Below, one piece after another: positions 36,861-45,877 of a DNA stretch of 64,000 nt (positions are counted from its first letter, which is position 1; each line of letters starts with the position of its first letter). Source of the DNA: Confluentibacter flavum. GTDB taxonomy: Bacteria > Bacteroidota > Bacteroidia > Flavobacteriales > Flavobacteriaceae. The notes beneath the pieces were generated by a model. It made no database searches, was not told where the DNA came from, and worked only from the letters and a program-made list of their open reading frames with translations. The stretch spans positions 124,001 to 188,000 of the forward strand of contig NZ_PJEO01000017.1 in the NCBI RefSeq assembly GCF_002843175.1. Reading direction: 5' to 3'. A program made the position numbers and the translations under genes.

Positions 36861-37053
36861 ACTCATCAACCATTGAGTCAAGACTATTTAAATAATCCTC
36901 TAAATCTTTTTTATCTATTTGTGAATCATCATTACTTTGTGGTAATGTTATTCTAGTTTCATCCAAATATTTTTGTAGCTCAGGGTAATTTTCTTCTATA
37001 CTTCTTACGCGTTCACTTATCTTGGTCAATAATTTTTGTATCGTCGCATCCAT
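36844..37053 (-). CDS. Small acidic helical protein, uncharacterised
   Basis: This 69-residue protein is predicted to be helical, with heptad-like spacing (ATIQKLLTKISERVRSIEEN, LEDYLNSLDSMVDEYKKAP). I do not recognise a family. It has a proper ATG and codon use like its neighbours, and it fits neatly between two genes without an overlapping longer frame, so I believe it is real. It lies 77 bases after the FemAB/GNAT gene on the same strand. Confidence 0.65.
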   Translation of the reverse strand: MDATIQKLLTKISERVRSIEENYPELQKYLDETRITLPQSNDDSQIDKKDLEDYLNSLDSMVDEYKKAP

Positions 37054-37130
37054 AATAAAAAATGTTTAATCTTAAAATTACGCTAAAATGAAGACTTATC
37101 AAAAGTAATGGTGCTAAAAACTTGTTAAAC

Positions 37131-38288
37131 TTAATCCTTAAAAGGATGCCTTGCTTCCCATTTTTGAGTTGGATCCATTAATTTAAAAAGCTGTTTTAAG
37201 ATACTATTTATAAATTTGTTCGTGTGTTTCACATAAACCACCATTTGTTTCGGAGTGGCGCCGACAGAAGATTTAATTTCCATAGCGGTTCTAGCATAAA
37301 CAACATTTTCAAACTTATTGTCGATAGCAAAATTTGCCATATCATAAAGCATGTTTAGGTATAATTGGTTTGGGTATTGATGTTCCGTATCATAACCTAA
37401 AAAATAAGTTTCTAAATTTTTGCCATTTAAAATTAGGGAGTAAAAACCAACTAATTCTTCATTTAAAAAATAACCATAAACTTTAAATCTGTCTTTTAAC
37501 TCTAATTTTAGACTATAAAAATGGTTTTCCGGAAGAAAAAATGTATTAAACTTGGCGTTGTTAGATACATTTAAATATAGTTTGTAAAGACTTTTGGATT
37601 CCGTTTTCACAGTTATGGTATCCAACTCAATAAGTTTAATGGCGCCTAATTTCTTTTTTGCTCTTTTATATCTATCTCGATATTTCTTGTTAAAATCTTT
37701 AATGTAATCATCATTTAAAACCCAACTTGGTTTTATGGGCATAGCCATATTTGGTTGAACAGATACTTTATGTAGTTTATAGGTATTGAAAAAACCTTGT
37801 TCATTATGAATTAAATTGTCTTCATAATAATCCTTAAACATAATGGCTCTTATGTTTTTATGCTGATTTTGTTTAATGTTCTTTTTAAGCGCTTCTATGG
37901 CCTCATACACTGTATTTAAATATTCTGCTTGGGTTATTTTATCGGACTGAAAAAAAACACCATGTTGGCCAGTATGGGTTAGGTTGCCAACAACCAACAT
38001 ATTGCCTTTTACAACTTTGGAAACCATAGCCCTGAAAAACTCCTTAAAACAGGACACTTTCGTTTGCCTAAACATATCCTTTAAGTACAACTGAACCCGT
38101 TGAATGATAGCGACGCCTACTAATTCATTGTCATTAAAAACGCCCACATAAAACAGTTGGATATTATCTGGAGACGCATTTTCCAAAGCTTTTAAATAGT
38201 GGCGCTGTAGAAAAATATCATGTTTCACAATGCTATCCCAAATCTTGGGAAGCTCTTTATAAGAATAATAGATATGATATGTTTTCAA
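37131..38288 (-). CDS. GNAT/FemAB-type acyltransferase-like protein
   Basis: The protein has 385 residues. The C-terminal half reads like a FemAB/BioF2-type GNAT domain: SLYKLYLNVSNNAKFNTFFLPENHFYSLKLELKD, then VYGYFLNEELVGFYSLILNG and TYFLGYDTEHQYPNQLYLNMLYDMANFAID. That order resembles acyl-CoA- or aminoacyl-tRNA-dependent transferases of unknown substrate in Bacteroidota. No signal peptide or membrane helix is seen. Its operon partner is unclear. A specific role cannot be given. Confidence 0.72.
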   Translation of the reverse strand: MKTYHIYYSYKELPKIWDSIVKHDIFLQRHYLKALENASPDNIQLFYVGVFNDNELVGVAIIQRVQLYLKDMFRQTKVSCFKEFFRAMVSKVVKGNMLVVGNLTHTGQHGVFFQSDKITQAEYLNTVYEAIEALKKNIKQNQHKNIRAIMFKDYYEDNLIHNEQGFFNTYKLHKVSVQPNMAMPIKPSWVLNDDYIKDFNKKYRDRYKRAKKKLGAIKLIELDTITVKTESKSLYKLYLNVSNNAKFNTFFLPENHFYSLKLELKDRFKVYGYFLNEELVGFYSLILNGKNLETYFLGYDTEHQYPNQLYLNMLYDMANFAIDNKFENVVYARTAMEIKSSVGATPKQMVVYVKHTNKFINSILKQLFKLMDPTQKWEARHPFKD

Positions 38289-38298
38289 TAGAAAAATA

Positions 38299-38328
38299 AA
38301 AGACCGAAGTTATAACACCTCAGTCTTT
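38299..38328 (-). terminator. Terminator after DUF1761 gene
   Basis: AAAGACCGAAGT and ACCTCAGTCTTT pair over 12 positions with two G-U pairs. On the minus strand the stem is followed by a U-rich tract (38288-38298). It lies 25 bases past the DUF1761 stop and just before the FemAB/GNAT start. Confidence 0.75.
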
Positions 38329-38353
38329 GTTAATGTTAAAAATCTATAAAATA

Positions 38354-38836
38354 TTATTTCCAACCACAAATAATACCGCCCATAATACCTAAAGTAACAA
38401 TCCAGTAACCAACGTTTATAAAAATATATTTCGCGCTTTTATGTTCGAATACGGCATTGGTCCCTAAAATAGGCAATGCAATAAAAATACCCGCAAAAAC
38501 ACCATGAAACACGCCATGCTTAAAGGTTCTAAAAGCATCGCCGTAAACATCTAAAAAGGCATTATATTCTGGTAATATTCCTAATTCGCCTTGGGCCAAG
38601 CTATAAACGCCCATTTGATGAACGACAATAGCTGGCATAGCCGATGCTAATATAAAGGCAAACAATAAGGCCAAGCCAAATATTTTAAACATATTGCCGG
38701 TTTTTAATTGTTCTTCAGACATACCCGCAGCTTTCATCCAAGCGGTTCCAAAAACTTTGGGGTTGTACCAAACAAAACCAACAACCATTGCCGAAAGTGC
38801 GGCAAGAACGATTGCAACAGGGTTAATAAAATCCAT
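38354..38836 (-). CDS. DUF1761-family membrane protein
   Basis: The 160-residue protein has four predicted membrane helices and the N-terminal signature VLAALSAMVVGFVWYNPKVFG followed by AWMKAAGMSEEQ. I recognise this as DUF1761. The function is unknown. It is preceded by glnS 78 bases upstream and followed by a terminator. Confidence 0.88.
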   Translation of the reverse strand: MDFINPVAIVLAALSAMVVGFVWYNPKVFGTAWMKAAGMSEEQLKTGNMFKIFGLALLFAFILASAMPAIVVHQMGVYSLAQGELGILPEYNAFLDVYGDAFRTFKHGVFHGVFAGIFIALPILGTNAVFEHKSAKYIFINVGYWIVTLGIMGGIICGWK

Positions 38837-38914
38837 AGTAGCTAGTTTAAAGTTAGGATATAAATATAACTAAATTTATTATAAGTACTTGTTTTTTAGA
38901 AAGATATAACTATA

Positions 38915-40918
38915 TCATACCAATTGTGCTTCTGATTTCAACAATTCATTGTCGTCTTCTAAAGCCTTTGCAATAAATTCATTAATTTCGGTATTAGATT
39001 GTAATCCGCCTTTGAGCAAAACATCCAAAGCAATGGTTACGGCTATTCGAGTCCCAACCTTCTTTGCTGCTGTATTAAATAAAGGTTGTAGGTCTTCGTA
39101 ACTAATATCTTTAGCCAATTCTTGAATTTCTGCCTTCGCTTTTAACTGTTTTTCCTCTGGAAAATTGGTGAATTTTTTACCTAATTGCTGAATAACATCA
39201 ATGGCTTTCCTTTGTGGTTGAGACGTATTGTTTTGCTGTTTATTTTGAAGATTATTTGTGTTTTCAACAGGTTTTTGTTTTTCCCAAGAATCTCTTAATC
39301 CAACCGTTTTATTGAACACTAATTTCTCTTTTGTGGAATCGTTATCTACGTTAAAATAACCAATGCGTTGAAATTGAAACCGCTCTCCTACTTTAGCATC
39401 TTTTAAACTTGGTTCCACAAAAGCATCGATAATCTTTAATGAGTTCGGATTTAAAAACTCCATAAAATCCTTTTCAGAATGGCTATCTGGTGCTTCGTCC
39501 ACAAACAATCTGTCATACTCTCTAACTTCTGCTTTAATGGCGTGCTTCACAGACACCCAATGCAATGTGCCTTTCACTTTTTTTGAGGTGTCTTCAGAAT
39601 ACGTACAATGGATTTCAGTAATGTTTCCGTTTGAATCTTTTAAAACACGTTCTGCCTTGATAATGTATGCATTTTTAAGACGTACTTCGCCTCCTAATTT
39701 TAACCTGAAAAAATTGTTTCCAGCGACTTCTTTAAAATCTTCTTTTTCAATATACAATTCTCCTGAAAATGGCACTTTTCTATAACCAGCAGAATCATCT
39801 TCTTGATTATTCTCAGCTTCCAACCATTCTTCCTTACCTTCAGGATAATTGGTAATTACTAGTTTCACAGGGTCTAAAACCGCCATAACCCTAGGTGCGG
39901 TTTTGTTTAAATCCTCACGAATGCAAAACTCCAATAAGGATACTTCAATAACATTATCTCGCTTAGCAACACCTACCGTTTCAACAAACTTTCGTAAGGA
40001 GTTTGGTGTATAGCCTCTACGTCTTAACCCCGAAATAGTTGGCATACGCGGGTCGTCCCAACCTGTTACAATCTTATCTTCTACCAATTTGAGCAGTTTA
40101 CGCTTGCTCATAATGGTGTAACTTAAATTCAAACGCGCAAACTCTCGTTGTTTTGGTTTCAGTTTATCTTCATCAATAATTTGCTTTAGAAACCAATTAT
40201 AAAGCTCTCTGTGAGGTTTAAATTCCAAGGAGCATAAGGAGTGTGATATTTGTTCAATATAGTCGCTTTCTCCATGTGTCCAATCGTACATGGGGTAAAT
40301 ACACCAATCATTACCTGTTCTATGGTGATGCTTTTTTAAAATACGATACATAATAGGATCCCGCATCAACATATTTGGGTGTTGCATATCTATTTTTGCA
40401 CGAAGAATGTGTGAGCCTTCTTCAAACTCCCCCTTTTTCATGCGTTCAAATAAATCAAGATTTTCGGCTACGCTTCTATTTCTATAAGGTCCATCAATAC
40501 CTGGCTGTGTAGGTGTTCCCTTTTGTTCGGCCATAGCTTCACTCGATTGTGAGTCCACATAAGCCTTGCCCTCTTTTATGAACATTACTGCCCAATCGTA
40601 GAGCTGTTGGAAATAGTCTGATGAAAACAGTTCCTTATCCCAAGTATACCCTAACCAAGCCACATCTTCTTTAATGGCATCTACATATTCTTGTTCTTCT
40701 TTTGCTGGATTGGTATCATCAAAACGTAAATTTACCGGCGCATTATATTTCTCTCCCAAACCAAAACTTATACCAATGGCCTTGGTATGCCCAATATGTA
40801 AATAGCCGTTTGGCTCTGGAGGAAACCTAAAACGCAATTTGCTTTTTGGTAATCCATTAGCCAAATCTTCTTCTATAATTTGCTCTAAAAAGTTAAGTGG
40901 TTTTTTTTCTTCAGACAT
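38915..40918 (-). CDS. glnS: Glutaminyl-tRNA synthetase with C-terminal extension
   Basis: The 667-residue class I synthetase charges tRNA-Gln directly. PPEPNGYLHIGHTKAIGISF holds the HIGH motif, MYDWTHGESDYIEQISHSLC is GlnRS-specific, and IMSKRKLLKLV is the KMSKS equivalent. E. coli GlnRS has about 553 residues. The extra ~110 at the C-terminus follow a low-complexity NNLQNKQQNNTSQPQ linker and form a helical domain (DLQPLFNTAAKKVGTRIAVTI). That layout recalls the YqeY/GatB-tail-like extensions on some bacterial GlnRS enzymes, but I cannot confirm homology. Confidence 0.96.
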   Translation of the reverse strand: MSEEKKPLNFLEQIIEEDLANGLPKSKLRFRFPPEPNGYLHIGHTKAIGISFGLGEKYNAPVNLRFDDTNPAKEEQEYVDAIKEDVAWLGYTWDKELFSSDYFQQLYDWAVMFIKEGKAYVDSQSSEAMAEQKGTPTQPGIDGPYRNRSVAENLDLFERMKKGEFEEGSHILRAKIDMQHPNMLMRDPIMYRILKKHHHRTGNDWCIYPMYDWTHGESDYIEQISHSLCSLEFKPHRELYNWFLKQIIDEDKLKPKQREFARLNLSYTIMSKRKLLKLVEDKIVTGWDDPRMPTISGLRRRGYTPNSLRKFVETVGVAKRDNVIEVSLLEFCIREDLNKTAPRVMAVLDPVKLVITNYPEGKEEWLEAENNQEDDSAGYRKVPFSGELYIEKEDFKEVAGNNFFRLKLGGEVRLKNAYIIKAERVLKDSNGNITEIHCTYSEDTSKKVKGTLHWVSVKHAIKAEVREYDRLFVDEAPDSHSEKDFMEFLNPNSLKIIDAFVEPSLKDAKVGERFQFQRIGYFNVDNDSTKEKLVFNKTVGLRDSWEKQKPVENTNNLQNKQQNNTSQPQRKAIDVIQQLGKKFTNFPEEKQLKAKAEIQELAKDISYEDLQPLFNTAAKKVGTRIAVTIALDVLLKGGLQSNTEINEFIAKALEDDNELLKSEAQLV

Positions 40919-40986
40919 AAATGTATGGTTGCAGTTTCTTGTGGATAGAAACTAATTTTTTAAACAAAATATTGTGTAAAATTAGG

Positions 40987-40994
40987 TAATTTTG
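40987..40994 (+). promoter_or_regulatory. folB promoter -7 element
   Basis: TAATTTTG matches TAnnTTTG, 20 bases before the folB ATG, in the 96-base gap between divergent glnS and folB. Confidence 0.5.
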
Positions 40995-41014
40995 GTGACT
41001 TAAAAATAGTAATA

Positions 41015-41377
41015 ATGGGAATTATAAAAGTTGAAAATATTCGGGTATTTGCTCATCATGGTTGTTTAAAAGAAGAAACTAAAATAGGTAGCAGCTATCG
41101 AGTAGATTTACAAGTTGAGGCTAATTTACAACCATCAGCCAAATCCGATAGTTTGAGTGATACCGTTGATTATGTGTTTTTAAACCGAATTATTAAAGAA
41201 GAGATGAACAAGCCTTCTTATTTACTAGAAACGGTTTGCAGACGCATTTTAGATAGGATTTTTAATGAAGATAAACTAGTAAAAAAAGCAACTGTTTGGG
41301 TTAGTAAATTAAATCCGCCTATAGGTGGTGATGTGGAATGTGTTACGATTAAAATGACCGATAAGCGTAAAAAATAA
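41015..41377 (+). CDS. folB: Dihydroneopterin aldolase
   Basis: The 120-residue protein has IKVENIRVFAHHGCLKEETKIGS, with the active-site glutamates and the H-H-G turn. DTVDYVFLNRIIKEEM and SYLLETVCRRILDRIF follow. This is the standard FolB layout, catalysing dihydroneopterin cleavage in folate synthesis. No other fol gene is adjacent. A tRNA-Cys gene follows 116 bases downstream on the same strand. Confidence 0.93.
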   Translation: MGIIKVENIRVFAHHGCLKEETKIGSSYRVDLQVEANLQPSAKSDSLSDTVDYVFLNRIIKEEMNKPSYLLETVCRRILDRIFNEDKLVKKATVWVSKLNPPIGGDVECVTIKMTDKRKK

Positions 41378-41408
41378 TTTTTAACAATATTAAAGTCTTA
41401 TTTTTTTT

Positions 41409-41416
41409 TACATTTG
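41409..41416 (+). promoter_or_regulatory. Candidate tRNA-Cys promoter -7 element
   Basis: TACATTTG followed by CAAAC fits TAnnTTTG. Transcription would start near 41422, about 70 bases before the mature tRNA and right at a hairpin-forming intergenic repeat. Confidence 0.45.
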
Positions 41417-41423
41417 CAAACTG

Positions 41424-41454
41424 ATTCCCGTTGTCACGGGAATGACAATTTCAA
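41424..41454. repeat. Dispersed intergenic hairpin repeat
   Basis: ATTCCCGT (41424-41431) pairs with ACGGGAAT (41436-41443), and AATGACAATTTCAA follows at 41441-41454. The last 14 bases recur exactly at 56629-56642, so this belongs to a repeated intergenic element. Confidence 0.65.
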
Positions 41455-41493
41455 TTGTTTATCAAAATTATTTTGATAGATTTTTTTAAAATT

Positions 41494-41564
41494 GGTGTCG
41501 TGGCCGAGTGGCTAGGCTCAGCTCTGCAAAAGCTGCTACAGCGGTTCGAATCCGCTCGACACCT
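41494..41564 (+). tRNA. tRNA-Cys (anticodon GCA)
   Basis: The acceptor arms GGTGTCG (41494-41500) and CGACACC (41557-41563) pair fully. The anticodon stem CAGCT/AGCTG encloses the loop CTGCAAA with anticodon GCA. The T arm contains GGTTCGAATCC. The gene is 71 bases with discriminator T and no encoded CCA. Confidence 0.97.
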
Positions 41565-41566
41565 CA

Positions 41567-41607
41567 ATAAAAGCTTTCAGTTTACTCTGGAAGCTTTTAT
41601 TTTTTTG
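41567..41607. terminator. Terminator shared by tRNA-Cys and lysE-type gene
   Basis: ATAAAAGCTTTCAG (41567-41580) pairs with CTGGAAGCTTTTAT (41587-41600) with one G-U pair and a 6-base loop, followed by a T run. It lies two bases past the tRNA and, on the other strand, just past the LysE gene. Confidence 0.88.
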
Positions 41608-42277
41608 AGTTAATTTTCTCAAATCTTTCCTTAATCATTTCTTTTTCCTTAGGGAAAAATCCTTGGACTAAAAGCAATGCCCCAAACCCCAGAATCACTA
41701 AAGCTATTATTTTTTTGGTTTTGAATATTCTTTTTGGTGTTAACCTATGTTTTAGTTTTTTAGCTAAACTCATTTTTATCAAATCAATTAAAAAATAAAC
41801 AATTAAAATAGTGCTCAAAAACACAACCACGCCGTCTTTAGATTCTGTTAACGTATTGCCTATCACAATAATAGCAACCCATCCCAACAAAACACCGATA
41901 TTAATAAAATTGAGTAAAAACCCTTTCAAAAATAGCTTTCCGTACTTTTTTTGAATATCTACTTTATGATATTCCTTAACAATGTCTCTAAACGATTTTG
42001 ATGTTTTAATGAATGAAATAAAACCGTAAATGAATAATAAAACTCCTCCGAAAATTAAAAAATTAGGATCGTCTTTAATCTTTTCTAAAAGCTTATTGGT
42101 GCTAAAAAAGGCTATCAAAATAAAAACAATATCTGCTAGCATAACACCAAAGTCAAAAATTAAGGCGCTTCTAAAGCCTTTTGTAGCACTTGTTTCAAGA
42201 AGCACAAAAAAAACAGGGCCTACGGTAAATGCCAATAGAATGCCAAAAGGAATTGCTCTTAAAATGTCTTGTAACAT
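41597..42277 (-). CDS. LysE-family exporter
   Basis: The 226-residue protein has six predicted membrane helices. The N-terminus IPFGILLAFTVGPVFFVLLETSATKGFRSALIFDFGVMLADI is the conserved first part of the LysE/RhtB superfamily of amino-acid and metabolite exporters. I start at the ATG at 42277; a GTG three bases upstream is possible. The middle (residues 100-110) has a charged stretch, DIVKEYHKVDIQKKYGK, likely a cytoplasmic loop. The substrate is unknown. It lies beyond the terminator of the glucan locus. Confidence 0.88.
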   Translation of the reverse strand: MLQDILRAIPFGILLAFTVGPVFFVLLETSATKGFRSALIFDFGVMLADIVFILIAFFSTNKLLEKIKDDPNFLIFGGVLLFIYGFISFIKTSKSFRDIVKEYHKVDIQKKYGKLFLKGFLLNFINIGVLLGWVAIIVIGNTLTESKDGVVVFLSTILIVYFLIDLIKMSLAKKLKHRLTPKRIFKTKKIIALVILGFGALLLVQGFFPKEKEMIKERFEKINSKK

Positions 42278-42310
42278 CACTTACTTAGAGGGGTTCGTTA
42301 CAAAGAAAAG

Positions 42311-42343
42311 AAAAAAAGGTATGCTAACCAATAACATACCTTT
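42311..42343 (-). terminator. Terminator of the glucan utilisation operon
   Basis: AAAGGTATG (42315-42323) pairs with CATACCTTT (42335-42343). Adjacent A residues at 42311-42317 give a U run on the minus strand. It lies 61 bases beyond the GH3 stop and closes the minus-strand operon. Confidence 0.85.
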
Positions 42344-42403
42344 AAACACTAACTAAATTGAATACTAAACTAACTTTTATGTTTATGATAAAAATATCAT
42401 GGT

Positions 42404-44704
42404 TTACTTAATGGATTGTTTTTCAATTATAAAGTTAGACTCTAAAACCGTTTTCGAACTTCCTCCAACATATACTTTAAATTCACCAGGTTCCAGCACA
42501 AATTCTCCTTCATTATTAAAAAATCCTAGGTCATTTTCTGATAAATTAAATTTGATCGTTTGTTGTTGATTTGGCTTTAATTCAACCATTTGAAACCCTT
42601 TCAACTCTTTTACAGGTCTTGTTATACTTGAAAACACATCTTGAATATATAGTTGCATCACCTCTTTACCAACTACTTTTCCTGTGTTTTTAATATCTAC
42701 AGAAACATTAAAGATGTCATTTGAAACTTTATCAACCATCAAATTGGTATATGCAAAAGTGGTATAACTTAAACCATGTCCGAATGGGTAAAGGGGATCA
42801 TTGCTTTCGTCTGTATAATGGGACCAAAACACTTCATTTGGAGCAGGAAGAACAGGCCTGCCCGTGTTTTTATGATTATAATAAATAGGCACTTGACCTA
42901 CGTTTCTTGGGAAAGACATAGGTAGCTTACCACTTGGGTTATAATTACCGTACAAAACCTGTGCTATGGCGTTCCCGCTTTGTGTGCCCAATTGCCACGC
43001 TTCAACAATTGCTGGAATATGTTTATCTGCCCAAGTTATTGTTAAAGGTCTTCCGTTATTTAGCACTAAAACAATGTTCTTATTAACCTTATAAATAGCC
43101 TCTAAAAGTTCTTGTTGTACGCCTGGCAAACCTAAATCTGTTCTGCTTCTAGCTTCACCACTTTGAAACCCATGTTCACCCAAAACCATGACGACAATAT
43201 CTGCTTTTTTAGCTGTTTCAATTGCTTCTGGAAATCCACTTTTATCCTCGGTATTAATATTCAACTCTATGGCAAATTCTGTTTTACCTATCGTTAAATC
43301 TGCTCCTTTTGAATAGGTCAATTTATTGTCTGGATATTTTTGCATTCCTTCCAAAACAGATACTGCCGTACTGTCTTCGGCCGCTATTCTCCAACTTCCT
43401 AACGGACTGGTTTTATCGGCTGCCAAAGCACCAATTAAAGCGATGTTCAAACCATTCGTTTTTAAAGGAAGTATTTCATTTTCGTTTTTAAGCAGAACAA
43501 TGGATTTTTTAGCCATGTCTAACACAGCGTCTTGAATTTCTTTACTTCCTGTTACTTCTTTTTCTCTAATTTCATCACAATATTTATAAGGGTCTTCAAA
43601 AAGACCTAATTCAAACTTGACTCGTAAAATACGTTTTACGGCATCATCAATAAGAGATTCTTTTACTTTTCCTTCTCTTACTAAATTAGCCAATTCATCA
43701 ACATAAGCATACGATTCCATATCCATATCCGATCCAGCGATAACCGATAATTCTGCTGCTTCCTTCTTATCTTTTGCATAGCCGTGTGCTATCATTTCGT
43801 TAATGGACCCCCAATCTGAAACTACGAACCCATCAAATTGCCATGCATCCTTTAAAATGTCTCTTTGTAAATAAGCATTACCTGTCGCAGGTACGCCGTT
43901 TAGTTCATTAAATGAATTCATAAACGTTCTAACCCCAGCTTTAACTGCCGCCCTAAATGGTGGAAAAATAATATTGTTAAGCGTTGACGTGCCAACGTCT
44001 ACAGTATTATAATCCCTTCCTGATTCAGAAAAACCATAACCTGCCCAATGTTTAGCACAAGCAGCAATGGTTTCTGGAGATGATAAATCATCACCTTGAA
44101 ATCCATGAACCCTAGCCATGGCTATTTCTGAGCCTAAATAGGGATCTTCACCGGCTCCTTCCATAACACGTCCCCAGCGAGCATCCCTTGAAATATCAAC
44201 CATAGGTGCAAAGGTCCAGTTTATACCTGCCGCCGCAGATTCCTTTGCAGCAACTTGGGCTGATCTTTTAATGGCTTCCAAATCCCAACTCGCAGCTTCG
44301 GCAAGCGGTATTGGACTTAATGTTTTATAACCATGTATCACATCAAAACCAATTATTAGGGGTATCCCAAGTCTTGTTTCTTCAACAGCTATTTTTTGAA
44401 CAGCCCGAACTTCTTTTACCCCTCTTACATTAAGCATGGAACCTACATAGCCTTTTCTTAAATGTTCATATTTCTTGGCTGCGTCACCATCTAAAGGTTG
44501 GGGGCCTGTAACATCCCAAAATCCATTGTATTGATTCATCTGACCAATTTTTTCCTCTAATGTCATTCTAGATAATAAATCGGCGACTTTCTTTTCTATG
44601 GAGTTGGTTTTATTTTCAATGGAACTATCCTCTGAATTTTCTTTACAAGAAACATTGAAAATCGTTAAGATAATGATTAAAATACCTAAGCTAGTTTTCT
44701 TCAT
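42404..44704 (-). CDS. GH3 beta-glucosidase, lipoprotein
   Basis: The 766-residue enzyme has a signal ending FNVSCKENS, lipobox cysteine C20, so it is probably anchored to a membrane. The GH3 N-domain shows RLGIPLIIGFDVIHGYKT, CAKHWAGYG (about 216-224) and the nucleophile motif FVVSDWGS with D297. The C-domain and fibronectin-like tail (SRPVKELKGFQMVELKPNQ-type segments) follow, as in BglX. It should release glucose from the oligosaccharides produced by the GH16 enzyme encoded just upstream (1-base gap). Specificity for beta-1,3 linkages is inferred from context. Confidence 0.95.
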   Translation of the reverse strand: MKKTSLGILIIILTIFNVSCKENSEDSSIENKTNSIEKKVADLLSRMTLEEKIGQMNQYNGFWDVTGPQPLDGDAAKKYEHLRKGYVGSMLNVRGVKEVRAVQKIAVEETRLGIPLIIGFDVIHGYKTLSPIPLAEAASWDLEAIKRSAQVAAKESAAAGINWTFAPMVDISRDARWGRVMEGAGEDPYLGSEIAMARVHGFQGDDLSSPETIAACAKHWAGYGFSESGRDYNTVDVGTSTLNNIIFPPFRAAVKAGVRTFMNSFNELNGVPATGNAYLQRDILKDAWQFDGFVVSDWGSINEMIAHGYAKDKKEAAELSVIAGSDMDMESYAYVDELANLVREGKVKESLIDDAVKRILRVKFELGLFEDPYKYCDEIREKEVTGSKEIQDAVLDMAKKSIVLLKNENEILPLKTNGLNIALIGALAADKTSPLGSWRIAAEDSTAVSVLEGMQKYPDNKLTYSKGADLTIGKTEFAIELNINTEDKSGFPEAIETAKKADIVVMVLGEHGFQSGEARSRTDLGLPGVQQELLEAIYKVNKNIVLVLNNGRPLTITWADKHIPAIVEAWQLGTQSGNAIAQVLYGNYNPSGKLPMSFPRNVGQVPIYYNHKNTGRPVLPAPNEVFWSHYTDESNDPLYPFGHGLSYTTFAYTNLMVDKVSNDIFNVSVDIKNTGKVVGKEVMQLYIQDVFSSITRPVKELKGFQMVELKPNQQQTIKFNLSENDLGFFNNEGEFVLEPGEFKVYVGGSSKTVLESNFIIEKQSIK

Positions 44705-44705
44705 G

Positions 44706-45815
44706 TTATTGATATACTTTTATGTAATCTATCTCCATTACAGATTCTGTAAAATTTGGATCTATAGAAAACCAGCTGCCTCCCATGGCAACATTTAAAA
44801 TTAAATACTGAGGTGCAAAATATGGCCAATTGCTACTGTTTTTAACTGTTGGCTTATAACTATACTTTAAGTTTCCGTCTATAATAAAGTTTAATTCATG
44901 CTCTGTCCACTCTAAACTATATACATGAAATTCAGTAGCATAATCGCTTATGGTTGTTTCGCCAACTTTAGTGTTTGGGCAACCTCCAGAACATGATGTT
45001 GTATGTGTTGCGCTAGAAACAATGGAAGGGTTATGTCCCCAATGTTCCATGATGTCTATTTCTCCACAAATAGGCCAACCAACCGTATCAATATTGGCGC
45101 CCAACATCCATATGGCGGGCCATGTTCCAGAGCCACTTGGTAGTTTCGCTCTAACATCAACTCGTCCATAGGTGAAATCGAATTTTCCCTTAGTTAATAG
45201 TTTCACAGATGTATATTCAGACCCTTCATAGTTTTCTTTTTTAGCTATTATTTTTAATATGCCGTTTTCTACTTTTACGTTATCTGCTCTGTTTGTGTAA
45301 TATTGCTTTTCGCCATTACCCCAGCCGCATAGGTCCGGACAACCATTACCTACATCGTAACCCCATTTGGAGGCGTCTGGAGCACCATCTGTATTGAATT
45401 CATCAGACCAAACTAATTGTGGACCACTTTCAGTAACAAAAACAGCCACTTTTTTAAAATCGCTTATACTGTTACCAGTGCTAGAATATGCAAAAACCGT
45501 TATGACGTACTCATTTAATCCTTCTGTAATACATGTATAATTGAATTCGCCATTAGCCTTTTTTATTTCTGCATCGCTTCCTACTTTAAAACCATAAGAA
45601 ACGGCATCCGTTGCTGTGGCGGTACATGTAATATTACCTGAACCATCACCACCTGGATTTGTGGTACTTGAACCTGAAATAGTTATCGTAAATGATAGAT
45701 TTTTTGGAATTATTTTTTGTGGTTCCTCTATTATTTCGGAATCATTTCCTCCTCCTGAACAGGACAGAAGAAACACTAAAATTATATTGGTTATATAAAG
45801 CATTTTTTTTAACAT
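44706..45815 (-). CDS. GH16 endo-beta-glucanase (laminarinase-type), lipoprotein
   Basis: The protein has 369 residues with lipobox LLSC (C19). A PKD-like domain spans residues about 40-127, and the GH16 catalytic domain about 133-369. WPAIWMLGANIDTVGWP leads to GEIDIMEHWG; E252 is the predicted nucleophile and E257 the acid/base. The methionine-containing form of this motif is typical of laminarinases. It should cut beta-1,3-glucan at the cell surface into oligosaccharides for SusC/D. A 62-base spacer with a strong hairpin separates it from the gene upstream, and GH3 follows directly. Confidence 0.95.
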   Translation of the reverse strand: MLKKMLYITNIILVFLLSCSGGGNDSEIIEEPQKIIPKNLSFTITISGSSTTNPGGDGSGNITCTATATDAVSYGFKVGSDAEIKKANGEFNYTCITEGLNEYVITVFAYSSTGNSISDFKKVAVFVTESGPQLVWSDEFNTDGAPDASKWGYDVGNGCPDLCGWGNGEKQYYTNRADNVKVENGILKIIAKKENYEGSEYTSVKLLTKGKFDFTYGRVDVRAKLPSGSGTWPAIWMLGANIDTVGWPICGEIDIMEHWGHNPSIVSSATHTTSCSGGCPNTKVGETTISDYATEFHVYSLEWTEHELNFIIDGNLKYSYKPTVKNSSNWPYFAPQYLILNVAMGGSWFSIDPNFTESVMEIDYIKVYQ

Positions 45816-45834
45816 TTTTTCTTTTTTAATTTAA

Positions 45835-45860
45835 AATAGGGAGATTTAATACTCCCTATT
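45835..45860. promoter_or_regulatory. Hairpin between PKD lipoprotein and GH16 genes
   Basis: AATAGGGAG (45835-45843) pairs with CTCCCTATT (45852-45860), with an 8-base loop. It stands inside the operon, followed on the minus strand only by a broken T/A tract. It could be an attenuator, a partial terminator or an RNA-processing site that changes the ratio of enzyme to transport genes. Confidence 0.6.
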
Positions 45861-45877
45861 CTAATACATTGTCTTTT

